Source: Impatiens glandulifera
Taxonomy: Eukaryota; Streptophyta; Magnoliopsida; Ericales; Balsaminaceae
DNA: 64,000 nucleotides
NCBI RefSeq assembly: GCF_907164915.1
Contig: NC_061863.1
Coordinates: 26,455,710-26,519,709 of the forward strand
Direction of reading: 5' to 3'
This document shows, in pieces, positions 1 to 12,514 of the stretch. The position numbers were made by a program, and so were the translations under genes. A model generated the notes under the pieces. That model ran no database searches. It saw nothing but the letters and a program-made list of their open reading frames with translations, and was not told the DNA's origin. Each line of letters begins with the position of its first letter. Position 1 is the stretch's first letter.

Positions 1-804
1 TTGTGAATATGACAAAATTAAGAGTATAAATAAAGTCTAATTTCTTAGATAAGATCACTTGTAGTATTAGTTGGACTATATTTAGAAATTTTATAAATAA
101 ACCTTTAAACCTTTAACTTAAGTTTACAATTTTTTTGAATTAAATAACTGGATTCTTTTACAAATGGACCCAATTTATTATTTGTCACGTAGCTACATAT
201 CACAAAACATTCATGGCAATATATTTGAAAGTTGGAGTACAAGGAAGAGAGAAATTTGAATTTGGCATATTTTCTAGAAAAATTATAAAAATATTAAAAA
301 AAATTGTATTTGTGCTTGAATTTCAAAACTAGTTCAAATAAGGGAATAAGAATAAAAATGAGATTGATAAATATACGAAAAATAAAATGAATATGATTGT
401 TAGAAGTATTAATATTCTCAAATTATAATATTTGAATATTTTCATTTGAATTGATAATATTTGGATTTATTAAGGAGAAATTATTAATATTATTTTATAA
501 ATGAAACTAATATTAATATATATTTTTATTTTATTTTTATTATATGATATTTTTATTTTATTTAATTAAAAATATAAAATAATAATATTATTTTTAAATA
601 TTATAATTGTTTAAAATATAGAAATATATATATATATATATAGAAATATATATATATATATATATATTTAAGTGTGTTATCATTTAATAAAATATAAACA
701 TCTAATATCTTATCTACTAATTATATTTTAAAATAATATTTAGAATGATTCAAATTTTTTTCTAATTATAAATAAATAATTATTTATCAAATATAAATAA
801 TATA
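1..804. repeat. AT-rich intergenic DNA with partial copy of a dispersed AT-rich repeat
   Basis: No coding signal. From about 330 to 790 the sequence matches, by eye, the longer AT-rich repeats at 26404-27418 and 42127-43009. Shared blocks include a start resembling TTCAAATAAGRGAATAAGAA and a later block resembling TTTAATAAAATATAAACA. A (TA)n microsatellite lies near 626-667. I read it as a truncated non-autonomous element; its ends are not defined. Confidence 0.5.
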
Positions 805-1849
805 AGAAAAAGTCTTTTGTTGGCTTCTTTAGACTGTTTATTGATTAGCGGTTGGTTCTCATATCAGGGATCATGCCAAAATAATATGTTTCTGCCGTCC
901 CCCTAGGTAATGTCAAATAGTCCCGCAATGTTGTCTCTTAGTTTAAGGATTCTCTTTAACGACCATCTCATACATTCACTTATTTTAGTTGTCCAAACGC
1001 TTGATCCGCGCTTCATAAACCGGTTGTGGACTCACTTGATCCAGAGTGATTCTTGTTTGCTCTTAATGGCCCATATGTGCTTATACGTCAACACTTTATT
1101 CCATTCAACATAGTTCTTGAGCCATATGTCGCCTTCTTCCTTTAGTTTGTAAAGTGCGACCCACTTAACCTTCTTCCTGCCTCTCCCACAACTTTCTCAA
1201 ATAAAGTTTCTCATTAGCGCGTCAAGTTCTTTCATCACCTTCTTTGGGAGCACGAATTGCTGCGACCAGTAACTGATGATTCCCATTACCACGCTTTTGA
1301 CCAACTCAATTCTTTCAGCGTATGTAAGTTTCTTTGCTGCCCAGTCGAAAATTGAGTTCTTCACTTTCTCGATTAGTGGTATGTAGTGCGAGATTTGAAT
1401 CTGTTTTGCCGTGAGTGGTATGCCTAAGTATCTTACTAAGAAACTTCCTTCTGTGATGCCCAGATGTTGTAGATGTTTGTTTTCGTTTCCTCTTTTACTC
1501 CTCCGTAGAATGCCAAACTCTTGTTCTCGTTGATAGTCAAACCTATAACCTTAGAAAAAATGTTAGTGCAGTTCTTACAGTTTTTATGTAACCTACGTCA
1601 GCATGCGCGAGAATGAACAAATCGTCAGCAAAGCATAAATGATTGATCTCCTCCTCCTCACAGAATGAGTGGAAGATGTATGGTCGATTCTTTCGAAATG
1701 TCATAAAGACGCTCTAAAAGATCGCCATGATGACGACAAAAATGTAAGATGATAGGGGATCTCCATGCATCACGTCATTTTCACCCTATAAGGTCAACAT
1801 GCGCGAGAATGTATTAGTAAAGTTGAGTTTGATATAGTTAAAATCACTG
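805..1849 (-). pseudogene. Truncated LINE (plant L1-type) reverse transcriptase, 3' part
   Basis: Translating the minus strand gives, in order, an RT block GDPLSSYIF, the catalytic block CFADDLFILAHAD (near 1605-1645), a downstream block AERIELVKSVVMGIISYWSQ (near 1260-1320), a GRKKVKW block and a GDGRNILFWHD block near 830-870. These are the RT and C-terminal blocks of plant L1-like LINE ORF2. Several stops and frame changes interrupt it. The endonuclease and the first half of RT are missing, because the LINE is cut at 1849 by an LTR of the Copia-1 family and does not resume beyond 3156. The same blocks recur in the LINE at 4900-17352, so this is a second, separate copy. Confidence 0.8.
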
Positions 1850-3156
1850 TGATAGGATTGGTGTAATCAATAGAGATGGTGGTCTACCTATTGGTGACAA
1901 CTTAGGACAAACAGATTCATAAAAATCATGTTAGGGATTAATATCACTTTCTATTCTTCACAAACCCTTGCAAACACTTGAAGCGATTCAAGTGCGGAAC
2001 TGTTTGCTCAGGTTTTAAGCTATGAACCAATGAGAGAAGGATAGACAGAATGTAAATAACACAACAAGTTGTTTATGGATGTTCGGAGCAAAACCCTCCT
2101 ACGTCACCCCTTCTTCCAACCACCGGAAGGATTCACTATACTTCTTTGAATCAAATACAGTTTACTGGCTAGCTAAATATTGAACAAAACAGACTCTCTT
2201 CAACTTACAATATGATTAAGAGTATTTCTCAGCTAGACATATTTTGATTCTCTCTTGAACTTGAAGATGTACATATCAATAAGTGCAAGAGTATTGATAG
2301 CAGGTAAGGTGTGTACAAACTTGTAAACTTGTTAGACTTCTTCTTTGACCGTTATCTTTGAGGATCTATATATAAAGTCAGGACACCAATGATCGAATCT
2401 TCTAGATGGACACGTGGCACGCGCTCATTGGAAAACCTCCATAGTACAAGAGTACATCAGACTCTATGCACAAGGATTGTGGCCGTACCGAACTGGTAGT
2501 GCATCGAATATTCTTCTGGAACTATCCTTTACTGAACAAGTAGTGGGAGGAATATTCGCGTACGTGGAGTTCATTCATTAGATACAAATAGTTAGCGTAC
2601 CGGTCTGTACATATGAGTAGAGCAGGAGTAAAGTACAACTAGTTGATCGTGGATAGACATATGCTAACTTCAAACAGCTACTGAAGCGAGACATCTAACG
2701 TGCTCCATTAGACTGACAAGTCTAATGAAATCAGACTGCACGTCTAACTACGTCTGTTAGACTGCACGTCTAACTACGTATCTGTTAGACTACACGTCTA
2801 ACTACGTATCTGTTAGACTGCACGTCTAACTACGTATCTGTTAGACTACACGTCTAACTACGTATCTGTTAGACTACACGTCTAATTACGTATCTGTTAG
2901 ACTGCACGTCTAACTACGTATCTGTTAGACTGCACGTCTAACTACGTATCTGTTAGACTGCACGTCTAACTACGTATCTGTTAGACTGCACGTCTAATTA
3001 ACAACACGTCTAATTAGCTTGTTTCAGTTTATGTCTACTTTAGCATAGTTTTAATGCACCTACACAAAAACAATTAGATGACTTAGCTTCAATCTTCATC
3101 AAAGTTTTACTAATACATCATTAAAATAACGTTAGTCAAACTAATTTGACCCAACA
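1850..3156 (-). mobile_element. Solo LTR of the Copia-1 family
   Basis: The segment runs from TGATAGGATTGG to GACCCAACA and matches both LTRs of the element at 6607-15252 throughout, including the core TTATGGATGTTCGGAG and the TTAGAC...GTCTAA repeat array. No internal retrotransposon sequence adjoins it, so it is a solo LTR. It interrupts a LINE on its left. The five bases flanking it (CACTG and CTATA) do not match, so it is not a simple solo LTR between intact target duplications. It may have formed by recombination between elements or lost flanking DNA. A TATA-like stretch on the minus strand lies near 2363-2375. Confidence 0.75.
2745..2998. repeat. 28-bp tandem array of short dyads inside the LTR
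   Basis: About nine or ten copies of a 28-bp unit, each holding the dyad TTAGAC-N(4-5)-GTCTAA separated by CTACGTATCTG. Units are almost identical here. The same array occurs in both LTRs of Copia-1 with different unit numbers and more drift. Confidence 0.9.
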
Positions 3157-3270
3157 CTATATAAAATTACAATTATAAACTGAACTTTTATATTGGCTTA
3201 TAAAATAAATGGTCATAAATTGTTTTGTAAACATGTCTCAATAACTCATAAAAAAAAAAATACTAGTTAA

Positions 3271-3375
<105 letters not shown>

Positions 3376-3454
3376 AACTCACAAAAAAAATAGATTGATT
3401 CCAAATTTATGGATTTGTAGGCTTATATGGTGCTCTATTTTCTGGCCACACGAT

Positions 3455-3934
3455 TAGGAATGACAATGGGGCGGTTCAGAGTAGGGGAATGTATTTACCA
3501 TCCCCACCCCGTTTTTATTTCGGGGAATTTTTTAATACCATCTCCGCCCCGTTCGGTTTTATTCGGTTTCAGGGAATTCTCGCAACGCACCGTTAATAAA
3601 ATAATTTTAAAAAATAAAAAATTATAAAATAATATTTTATAAACGAAATTTTTAATATAATATATATTGTAATGTATTGAAATTTTATATTATTATAAAA
3701 AAATAAACTTACAACTTTTATAAAATATAGCGAATAAATAAATATATTGGTAATTTAATATATTTAATTATGTTTTATAGTGTTCGGAACATAATCGGGA
3801 TGAGATCGGAACGGGTCGGAGCAAGAGATACAAATACCATCCCCGTCTCATTCCCATTTCGTTTTGAGGAAAAACTATCTCAAACAGAACAATTCTATTC
3901 GATTTTCCCGAGAAAATTTCAAATTACCATCCTA
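3455..3934. mobile_element. hAT-like non-autonomous element (GGGGCGG repeat family)
   Basis: The ends are TAGGAATGACAATGGGGCGG on the left and ATTTCAAATTACCATCCTA on the right, which are imperfect inverted repeats with TAGG / CCTA tips. The flanking 8-mers CACACGAT and CACATGAC agree at six of eight positions, as expected for an old 8-bp hAT duplication. The interior carries repeated ACCATCCCC and GCCCCG blocks. The two short reading frames inside have no recognisable domain and are not genes. Confidence 0.55.
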
Positions 3935-3942
3935 CACATGAC

Positions 3943-4899
3943 TCATGAGCATATTTATTTAATTAGTTGATTTGTACATAGTCATACCCCTTCCTAACAT
4001 TCAGGTTTACCTTTTTTATAATAGGTTATTTAAATAATTTGTAATTATTTTAAAAGTTATAATTGTTGATTTTAAGAAAATGAATTTTGTTTATAATAAA
4101 ATATTAAAAAGTATTAATATATATATAATAATTTATTTATTTATTTATATTATTTTCATTAATGAATTTAATGATGCAATGAAGAATGAATAAAATGGAA
4201 TAATATTTATTTAAGTAAAGTTATTAAAATAATCAACCATGTTAAAATGCCTTACATATCCGTCTCTTCCATTCATATATTTCCTCTACATAGCATTATA
4301 GGCCATTATTGCATTATTTGATTTGAGTATTATTTATCAATATACATATTATATTAATTTTTACATTTTAATAGTTGTTTATTTTTGTTTGAAGTATTAA
4401 TTTGTGGACAAGTTATCAACCTAAAACTTAGAAAAAACAAAAACAAACCTAATTTTTTAAGGAGGTCTAGACATGAAGTACTAAAATATGCTTCACAACT
4501 ATGTCTTATATAAGTACTTCAAATGACTCTATTTCATGTATTATGCTCAATCTTCATGTAATTGATATTTGAATGTATTTATAAGTGTGAAGATATTAGG
4601 TTCAAGTACATATATTCACATATTTCAACCAGAGATAAATCAGTTTAACATATCAAAAGAAAATATCGACACTACTGATCCAGTAAGTAAGATATTCAAA
4701 TAACGAATATAATTTATGTTTTATTCACTGATAACATATAACTCTATCTTTTCAAATATTTCTCTTGATAATCACAAGTGAGCATTTGTATTTATAAATA
4801 TGACTTTAAAGAAAATACAAATAATAGACAACCATCCATTTCAACCTAATATTCTATTATATTAGAACTTATAGATCTTTTTGTTGTTTTTTTGGGTGA
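3943..4899. other. Intergenic DNA, nothing recognised
   Basis: AT-rich sequence without coding signal, inverted repeats or strong tandem structure that I could see. The LINE probably starts near 4900; the exact 5' boundary is not visible. Confidence 0.5.
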
Positions 4900-6606
4900 A
4901 ATAAGATTTTCTTAACTGTTAAAGTTGAATGACCCTATAAAGAGAAGAGAGGTTAGAAGAATAGTAGAAAGGAATGAATCACAGTATTTGGAATTATTGA
5001 AACAAAAGTCAGACAAAGTCAAATAAAGAATGTTACCTAGGGTTGCTTCAATGAAGAATGAGAATTTATTCATAACTCTGATGGGGGTTAAAAGCAGAAT
5101 CTGGGTAGGATGGGATAAAAGAAGGGTTGAAGTCAAGAAATGTTTTGAAAGCAAACAAGTTATTTTGACAAAGGTTATCAATTTGGTGACAAAGATAAAA
5201 TCTTCTTTGCGGTAGTCTATGCAAGCAACTCTAAGACAGAGAGGAAGACACTTTGGAATAATTTGAGAAGAAGCATTACGGACGACGAACCGTGGGTTAT
5301 TATGGGAGATTTTAATGTTACATAATTCAGAAATGAAAGAGAGCCTGGAACAGACATAACACAAGACATGCATGATTTCAATAAATGCATTCAAGACATA
5401 AGCTGCATTGAACTGTCTTCCTCAGGTAATCTATTTTCATGGTAAACTTCAAGAGGGGCGGACAACATAAGAAATAGCATAATTGATAAAGGCCTAGTGA
5501 ATGAAAAATGGGTGGAGTTTTACCCAAGAAGCCAAATCCAGGTTTTGTAACCATGTATCTTTGATTACTGTCATTTGAAATTCTTTTGGGAGAAAGAGAA
5601 AAAATAGAAAAGACCCTTTAAGTTCTTTAACTTTTGGATGAAAGATGAAAAATTCAATGAAATCATTAATGAAACTTGGAACATCAGAATTAATGGAACA
5701 AAGATGTTCAGAGTTTGTGAGAAACTAAGATTACTGAAAGGGAAGCTGAATAAGATAGACCGTAAAAAATATAGTGGGATTTCTAAAAGAGTAGAGGAAG
5801 CCAGAACAAAACTGGAGAAAATACAAAACAAGGAACTAAGAGCCCCAAATCTTCCTTATAACAGGGAAGAGGAAAAAGAGACTCTTATGCGATTCAGAGA
5901 CCTCTGTTCTAAAGAGGAAGCTTTGCTAAGCAAAAATATAGAGAAAATTGGCTTTCATTAGGAGACAAGAATACTTTTTTCTTCTATAAAAAATGTTCAT
6001 CAAGGAATTTCATAAATCAAGTCATAAGACTCACAAACTCAAATGGAGATGTTTTACAGGGACAAAAGACAGTTCATTAGGAAGCAATAAATTTTTATAA
6101 AGAGTTGAATGGAACAGAAACAAGCACAATAATATAGGACAACCGAAAATTTCTTCAATAGATTGTGCAAAGGAAAATCAATGAAGAAAGTGGTAACCAA
6201 TTGATTACAAGAGTCAGTATGGAAGAAGTCAAAAAAGTTGTGTTTTTGATGAAAGAGGATAAAAGCCCAGTGCTAGATGGTTTCAACGCGAACTTATTCA
6301 AAGAAAACTTGGAAATAATGGATAAATAAATAAGCGGAAGGGTTTTGGAATTCTTTCAAAACAAGAAAATGTTGAAGTAATGGAACGTCACATCGTTGAA
6401 TTTGATTCCTAAGAATTCAATTCCGGAAAAAATTCAGGACTTTCGTCATATTTCAAGCTGCAATGTTATTTACAAAATTATTTCAAAAATGATTTCGCAA
6501 CATTTGAAAACAGTTATTGATACGCTTGTAGGATTAGAACAATCAACATTTATTCCTAAACGCTCTATTTTCCATAACATCCTACTCATACAAAGCTTAT
6601 TGAATG
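4900..6606 (+). pseudogene. LINE ORF2, 5' part: endonuclease and start of reverse transcriptase
   Basis: Broken frames give an APE-type endonuclease: a LNDPIKRREVRRI-like start, the ETKV block carrying the metal-binding Glu (near 4995-5040), FFAVVYASN (near 5195) and the catalytic block WVIMGDFN (near 5290-5320). A linker and the RT start follow: KSPVLDGF (near 6260), LIPKNSIPEKIQDFRHIS (near 6400) and QSTFIPKRSIFHNILL (near 6540-6595). In intact LINEs ORF2 nicks target DNA and reverse-transcribes the LINE RNA in place. Reading stops at 6606, where Copia-1 is inserted, and resumes at 15253. Many stops and frame changes make it non-functional. Confidence 0.85.
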
Positions 6607-8084
6607 TGATAGGATCGGTGTAATCAATAGAGACGGGGTCTGAATATTGATAACAACTTCGGATAAACGGATTGATAGAAATCCTGTTAGGGATTAATAT
6701 CTCTTTCTATTATTTGCAAACCTTCACAAACTCTTGAAAATGATTAAAGTGAGGAACTGTTTGTTTGGGTTTGAAGCTTTGAACCAAAAAGATTATAAGG
6801 ACTGAAAGTAAAGAACACAACAAGTTGTTTATGGATGTTCGGAGCTAACTCTCTTACGTCACCTTATCTTCCAACAACCGGAAGGATTTCACTAAACTTC
6901 TTGAATCAAATATAGCTTACTGAATAGCTAACACTCTGTTGAACATAACACACTCTATTAAACTTACAATATGATCAATATCTCTCTCAGCTAGACAGTG
7001 TTTTGGATTCTCTCTCTTGAACTTGGAAAATGATGTAGAATCAGTAAGTGCAAGAGAATATGAGTAAGAATGTAAAAATGAGCAAAATAACCGATGATTT
7101 GGTTGTTGTCCTTGATCATCTATTTGTAGGAGAAGGACACCAACGGTCGAATCTTCTTCTTGGACACGTGACACGCGTCCATAGGATGGCCACCTAAAGG
7201 ACAAAGTACATCAGACACTGTACTCTTAGAATTTGGCCGTACTGAACGGTAGTGCGCGGGATATCCTTCTACAAATGTTCTGTACTGAACAAGTAGTGGG
7301 AGGAATCTTCGCGTACATGGCGTTCATTTATTGGATGCAAATAGCTGGCGTACTGGACTGCAATAGAAAGTAAAGAAAGTAAAGCAAGAGTAGCGTACAA
7401 CTAGTTGATTGTGGGTAGACGTTTGCTAACTTCAAACGACTGTTGAAGCGAGACAATAGACGTGCTCCATTAGACTGTCAAGTCTAAGGAAGTTAGACAC
7501 CAACGTCTAATAGCGAGTTCCATTAGACTACCACGTCTAATGGAGTTAGACTGCAACGTCTAACTTCACATCCCATTAGACTTACCACGTCTAATGGAGT
7601 TAGACTGTAGCATCTAACTACATATCACTTCAAACTAATCTGAAGGAGTTAGACTCCCACGTCTAACTACGTGTCTATTAGACTTGCACGTCTAACTACG
7701 TATCCATTAGACTGACACTTTTAACTACGTATCTATTAGACTGACACGTCTACTTACGTATTTGTTAGATTGGCACGTCTAACTACGTATCTGTTAGACT
7801 TGCACGTCTAACTACGTATCTGTTAGACTGACACATCTAACTACGTATCTGTTAGACTGGCACGTCTAACTACATAACACGTCTAATTAGCCTACTTAGA
7901 CCACGTCTAAGTTAGCTAAATCTGATGCACTTGTATAGAAACAATTAGACAACTTAGCTTCGTTCATATCTAAACATCATCAAAACTCAATTGATTAATA
8001 TTTAACATTTTCTGTTAATTAACAATTTACTTAATATTTTCAAATAATTTCTTCTAAGTTAATTAACTCTTAATTTTCCCAACA
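6607..8084 (-). repeat. 3' LTR of Copia-1
   Basis: Runs from TGATAGGATCGG to TTTTCCCAACA in plus orientation, so the element's own LTR starts TGTTGGG and ends CCTATCA. Length is about 1478 bp against about 1577 bp for its partner, mainly because the dyad array differs in unit number. Confidence 0.92.
7450..7885. repeat. Dyad array in the 3' LTR of Copia-1
   Basis: Tandem units with TTAGAC...GTCTAA dyads. The first part has longer, more divergent units (CATTAGACT...CACGTCTAATGGAG). The later part is the regular 28-bp unit with ACTACGTATCTG spacers. Confidence 0.88.
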
Positions 8085-8098
8085 ATTTCCCCCTTTTT
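8085..8098 (-). promoter_or_regulatory. Polypurine tract of Copia-1
   Basis: Minus strand reads TCAAAAAGGGGGAAAT directly before the LTR start TGTTGGG. This is the expected plus-strand primer site. Copia-2 has nearly the same tract at its own 3' LTR. Confidence 0.8.
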
Positions 8099-8589
8099 GA
8101 TGATTTAAACTAAATGATTAAAATCAGTTGAGTTCTTTTAATCCCAAAAAATTTCCTCAAAATTTCCCCTTTTTGATGATGTTAAAACTATGAAATCTTA
8201 AATAAAGGAGTGTAAACACCCATCAAATACTGTCAAAATAGTTCAAAAAATATCCCAACATGAGTTTTAAACCAACATAAGTTTTAAAATCATTCAATCA
8301 TAAGTTTTAGAATGAAAATGAGAGAAGCAAAGAAAGAGATTTATTGTCCTTCCCTTTTCATGTTTGCGTCTTCATTGTCTTCATCTAGAGGATAGCCAGT
8401 TAGGAGGTTGTGATACCGAGTGACAACACTTTGGCCGCCTCCACTTCCACCGCCTCTATCACTTCCACGACCCAAACCTTTCTTTCATGGTCTTGGATCT
8501 TCTTCATTTTCTTCTACAGCTTTTCGTTTGGATTGGGTTACTCTAGTAGCGGCTCCTCTGGCAACTCCACCTCTATAACTGCCTCCTCT

Positions 8590-11500
8590 TTTGCTACCTT
8601 CCCCCTTTTTTAACATTATCAACTATAGTAGCATCAATGAGTACCACACGGGTTCTTTCTTTAGAGGCATTGACTTCTTCCACTTCAATAACTTGAATAG
8701 ACCTAGCAAGGGAGTCATCATGCTCCATTCTTTCTACTTCGGCTGTACTCATTGATTTGGATACTTCCACCATTTGAGCTTGAACAATATCTATTGAACA
8801 TATAAGGGCCTGATGAAGTTCCAAAGTGAGCGCCTTTGACTCAGCATGGTGCTCTGTTTGAGTTTTAATGACACTTTTCTCAAACTTAATGTACTTGGAA
8901 TTTGCAATGTTGATTTCGCATGTGTTTCTGTGCATAGTCTTCTCCAATTCTTTCTGAATAGTAAGGAAGGGAGACATCTCTTCCTGGATAGACACCGAGC
9001 CCTTTTCAAGATTAACCAACCTTGATTGCATATCTGCCATATTCATATTGATGAAATTTATTGCATCCAACATAATTCGAAATTTTGCATCTCCGAGAAA
9101 CGCTTCTTCAGAAGAATGAGCAGCTGAGGACACATTTTGAGAATGAGCCGGAGTAGTCCGAATAGGACTTATATACGTGTTCACTTGTAAAGAACATTCA
9201 AGTTCTTTATCCTTGGAATGAGAAGAGGGGGTCTTGGACGCATCCATAAATTTGTCTTCTTCATTAATAATATCAGCACATACTTGTTGAATTCCTCCTG
9301 AAATATCGTCAGAATGTAGAGGTAATTCATTAACATAATCAGCAATGTTTGCAGCTGTAATGAAGGGAGATGATCGAGGAACTAGAGAACCCGGAATGAA
9401 GCATTCTTCCAAGGGAATACCCTCAGAGGAATCTTCTTTATCATCTTGTTCCCTCTCAACAAAGGGAGTATTTTCTAAGTCTATCTCCTTCAATGGTTCC
9501 CCCTCAACATTTGATCCAGGAGACTCATCCACAATCTTTGTTGATTCTTCTTCTCCCACCGGAGGTTCTTCCACAGTTTCATGAATAATAGTATTAGGAG
9601 CCACCTTAAATGTCTCCTTCTATTGGATATTAGATAGAAGAGTCTCAACAGCAACCTCTTCTTCTTTCAGAACTGTTTCAACTTAATCCAAAATAAGGTT
9701 CTGAACAACAATATTTAGGACCGATAGACGTGTTTCTTCAAAAGAGACGTTTGCCATTTCAACAAGATGGGCAGCAGCCTACTCATCTTCTCCTAACCCG
9801 GACTGATCAACATAAAAATCTCCATAGGCTCGTCTTCATCAAAAGAATCATGAAATAGACTTAAACCAAAAGACTCTGTACTGTGAGCCTGTTGGAGAAC
9901 GGTTCTGCAATAACTGTGCATAATGAGATCCAACCTCTTTAAAACATTCTGCTCCGTACGAGCATCTCTGTCCATAGGGTTAAAGTTGGATTTTCTATTT
10001 TCGGCCATGGGAGAAGGATATATCCCATGATGTTGGCCACCACCAGTTCATTTCGATTGAGGGCTTCAGATACCACTCCGTCATAACCCATCTTAAAATT
10101 CTTTTCTCATTCCTTATTACACTTTTCCATTCGTTCACGATCTCCTCTTCTGAAAATATCTCATCGAATTGAGTTTCCATTATGTAATTCACCCAAGTAT
10201 CATAGATATTGATTTTCTCAGCAGCCTTCAGTTAAACTTGTTCCATCATAAGGTTGACTATGCAGCTAGATTTATATACCTTTTGAGGAGATTCCGTGGC
10301 AGTCTCCTTTCCTTTTCCAAGAACCTCATTAGGTTTAGGTTTAGGAAAGTACATAGGTTCGCGAATAGTGATGACATGGGCTCCTTTTGTTGATATCATA
10401 ATTTCAAAAGGGATCTTAGGCTTCGGAAACACCCCTTCTGGAAGAACGGACAAAACGTCCTTCCCTATAAAATTAGATTACATTTCAACAATCTTGGCCG
10501 CGAGAGGCTCAATAATCGGTAGAGTAGGACCCTGCTCAAATAATACAACATCAGTAGTAGACGTAGGAACAATGGTCTTCTATATTTCAGAGGGGATAAT
10601 GCTAGCAGTCTCAACACCTGCTGGAATTTCAATAACACTAGCAGCGACAACAGCCGTTGGCACTTCGGGATGGACAAGCGACGGGATCCTGTCAACATTT
10701 TCAATAGTTGGACTGAGTGGCTCAACAGTTGGCATAGCAGCTTGTTCCATCACAGGAACATCACAAATGGGCACATAGGCCAAAAGAGAGGAGGGGGGGG
10801 GGGTACCTTTTTGGTCTTCTTAGACGTCTTAGACGCCTTAGACGCACCAGATGCATCAAATGATTTAGACGTCTTCTTTTGATATGCAGCAGGACTAGAT
10901 GACTTAGCTAATTTCTTCAACGGGCTGGGAAATGGAGAGAGATAAAATAGGAACAACGACAATAGGAGGAAGATTTCTTCTTACCCTAGAGTCAACCACT
11001 CCAGAATCTTTCTTCAAGGAGCTCTTCTGGCTGTTCGTGCTCGCCGCGGACTCCATTACCGATTTGGTTCGTTTTCCCCCCATAGACAGCATGAAAGCAG
11101 TTTGTCGCTAACCACTTATATGTTGGCTGGAAGAGCCAGAAACCATCTCCTTTGAGAGCTTCATTCTTAACAAAGCGCTCTTTACGGAGAAATTTGTGTA
11201 TATGTGACTCGGGTTAATAGCCTCACCCTCGCCCATAACCATAAGGACACCCAAATGTTTCAGAAATCGACTAAGTTGGGCTGCAAAACTCACACTCTCC
11301 TTGTTCTTGGAGTATATCGACTCATAGAGATTAGAAAAGAGAATCGAAGCCCAGTTTACTTGAATACCTTTTGAGATGGAAGTCATATAGTCAAAGTGAT
11401 TCTGACTATATGAATCGAAAGAGCCTGCTTTGCCTTGGAGAGCCTTCGCCACAATGTCATTTAATGAGATGAAAGGCTTTAAAGATTTCTTCTTCCCGTT

Positions 11501-11823
11501 CAGCCTTATCGCAGAACCGTCATTGGAAAAGACCATCTTCATCTCCGTGATAGTCTCTACTGGTAAATCTAGATTGAACTTGTGACCCTCCGATGTAAGT
11601 TCAAAGAACTCCGCATAGGTAGATTCATTGAAAGATATAGGAGTTTCGTTCACAGTTGCCGTGATTGATTCTCCGACCAAGACCGCCTTCTTAAAAAACT
11701 CGCGAACTTCCTTCTTGTAAAATATAAATAGAGCGTCGAGATACTTTCCGAGACCGGAATACTCCAAGGATCAGAACATATCAACCACAACCAGTTGATC
11801 GAAAGAATAAACCGAAGAGAAAT
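8590..11823 (-). pseudogene. Extra ORF of Copia-1 (copy D of the plant-specific LTR-borne domain)
   Basis: A single decayed gene of roughly 1,050 codons read through several frames. The N-terminal domain (about 11835-11108) has VVDFSSVYSFDQLVVVDMF, then after a TGA a GLGKYLDALF / EVREFFKKAVLVGE block, an FNESTYAEFFELTSEG block, FDSYSQNHFDYMTSISKG and NWASILFSNLYESIY. The same pattern appears in copies A, B and C of Copia-2. Next come a Lys-rich stretch (KASKTSKKTKK, near 10800-10830), a run of prolines encoded by poly-G on plus, a Val/Pro/Glu-rich region, and a 336-residue acidic and helical tail (9604-8594), probably partly coiled coil. It lies between gag and the 3' LTR on the element's coding strand, where some retroelements carry env-like ORFs. 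No signal peptide or membrane segment is evident. Function is unknown; frameshifts and stops show it is dead. Confidence 0.7.
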
Positions 11824-11989
11824 CCACCACTTAATGTTAGACACCTTTTTCCAAAGGAAGTCATCATTAATTTTAAGGGTATATTAGTCATTTTCCTTAT
11901 CCTTGAGAGACACGCGTCCTTAGGTTTCTATGAAGTGACTATTCAATATTTTGAGTGGGAAAGTTAGATGACATCGCATAAAGGACAAC

Positions 11990-12350
11990 TGTCCTTAGTC
12001 AACCTAAAAATGAAGCGTCTAATAGCACACGTAGTTAGACGTTTCATTTACTTCTACAATTTGTGTGGACTGAGCGTCTATTAGACGCAGGCGTCTAATC
12101 ATTTATCTTATAGATGTTTATCTGTCTATTAGACGTAGACGTCTAATTACACATGAACAACACGTACTAGGCATGTGTTTGGTTAGACGTGAGCGTATAA
12201 CTACTCTTGTCTTATAAACGTCTAAACGTGTAATAGACTTGGACGTCTAACCGCACAGGTTATCAACCAAGACATTTCACATTAGATTGTGTAAGTATGT
12301 ATACGTCCAAGTACTTGCTTTTCTTTTAGACGTCCTCGTCTAATAGATCG
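11990..12350. repeat. AGACGT dyad cluster upstream of the extra ORF in Copia-1
   Basis: Repeated dyads such as CTATTAGACGTAGACGTCTAA and TTAGACGTCCTCGTCTAA, more divergent than the LTR array but with the same TTAGAC / GTCTAA half-sites. The cluster sits 170-530 bases upstream of the extra gene, in the space where pol would be. It could be an internal promoter-like region or a trace of LTR sequence; both are inference. Confidence 0.6.
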
Positions 12351-12514
12351 ATTAAAGCTTTCGTTTGCGTGCATCTTTATTTACACAATAAATTTCCCTT
12401 TCAATTTAAAGAATAAACAAATGTTTTGAGATCCTTAAGACTAACACTATTTTTAAAGGAGAAAACACTTAGTCCTTTGAAGTGGCATGCGACACTGTTG
12501 ATCCTTTAGAACGA

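Noticed and set aside
910..1113. Plus-strand 67-codon frame
   Set aside because: It lies opposite the LINE RT C-terminal blocks read on the minus strand.
2745..2998. 28-bp regularly spaced repeats resemble a CRISPR array
   Set aside because: Spacers are themselves repeats, not unique sequences. The array lies inside an LTR repeated three times in the window, in a plant genome.
8410..8613. Ser/Thr-rich plus-strand 67-codon frame
   Set aside because: No domain. It overlaps the end of the minus-strand extra gene and looks like complement of its low-complexity tail.
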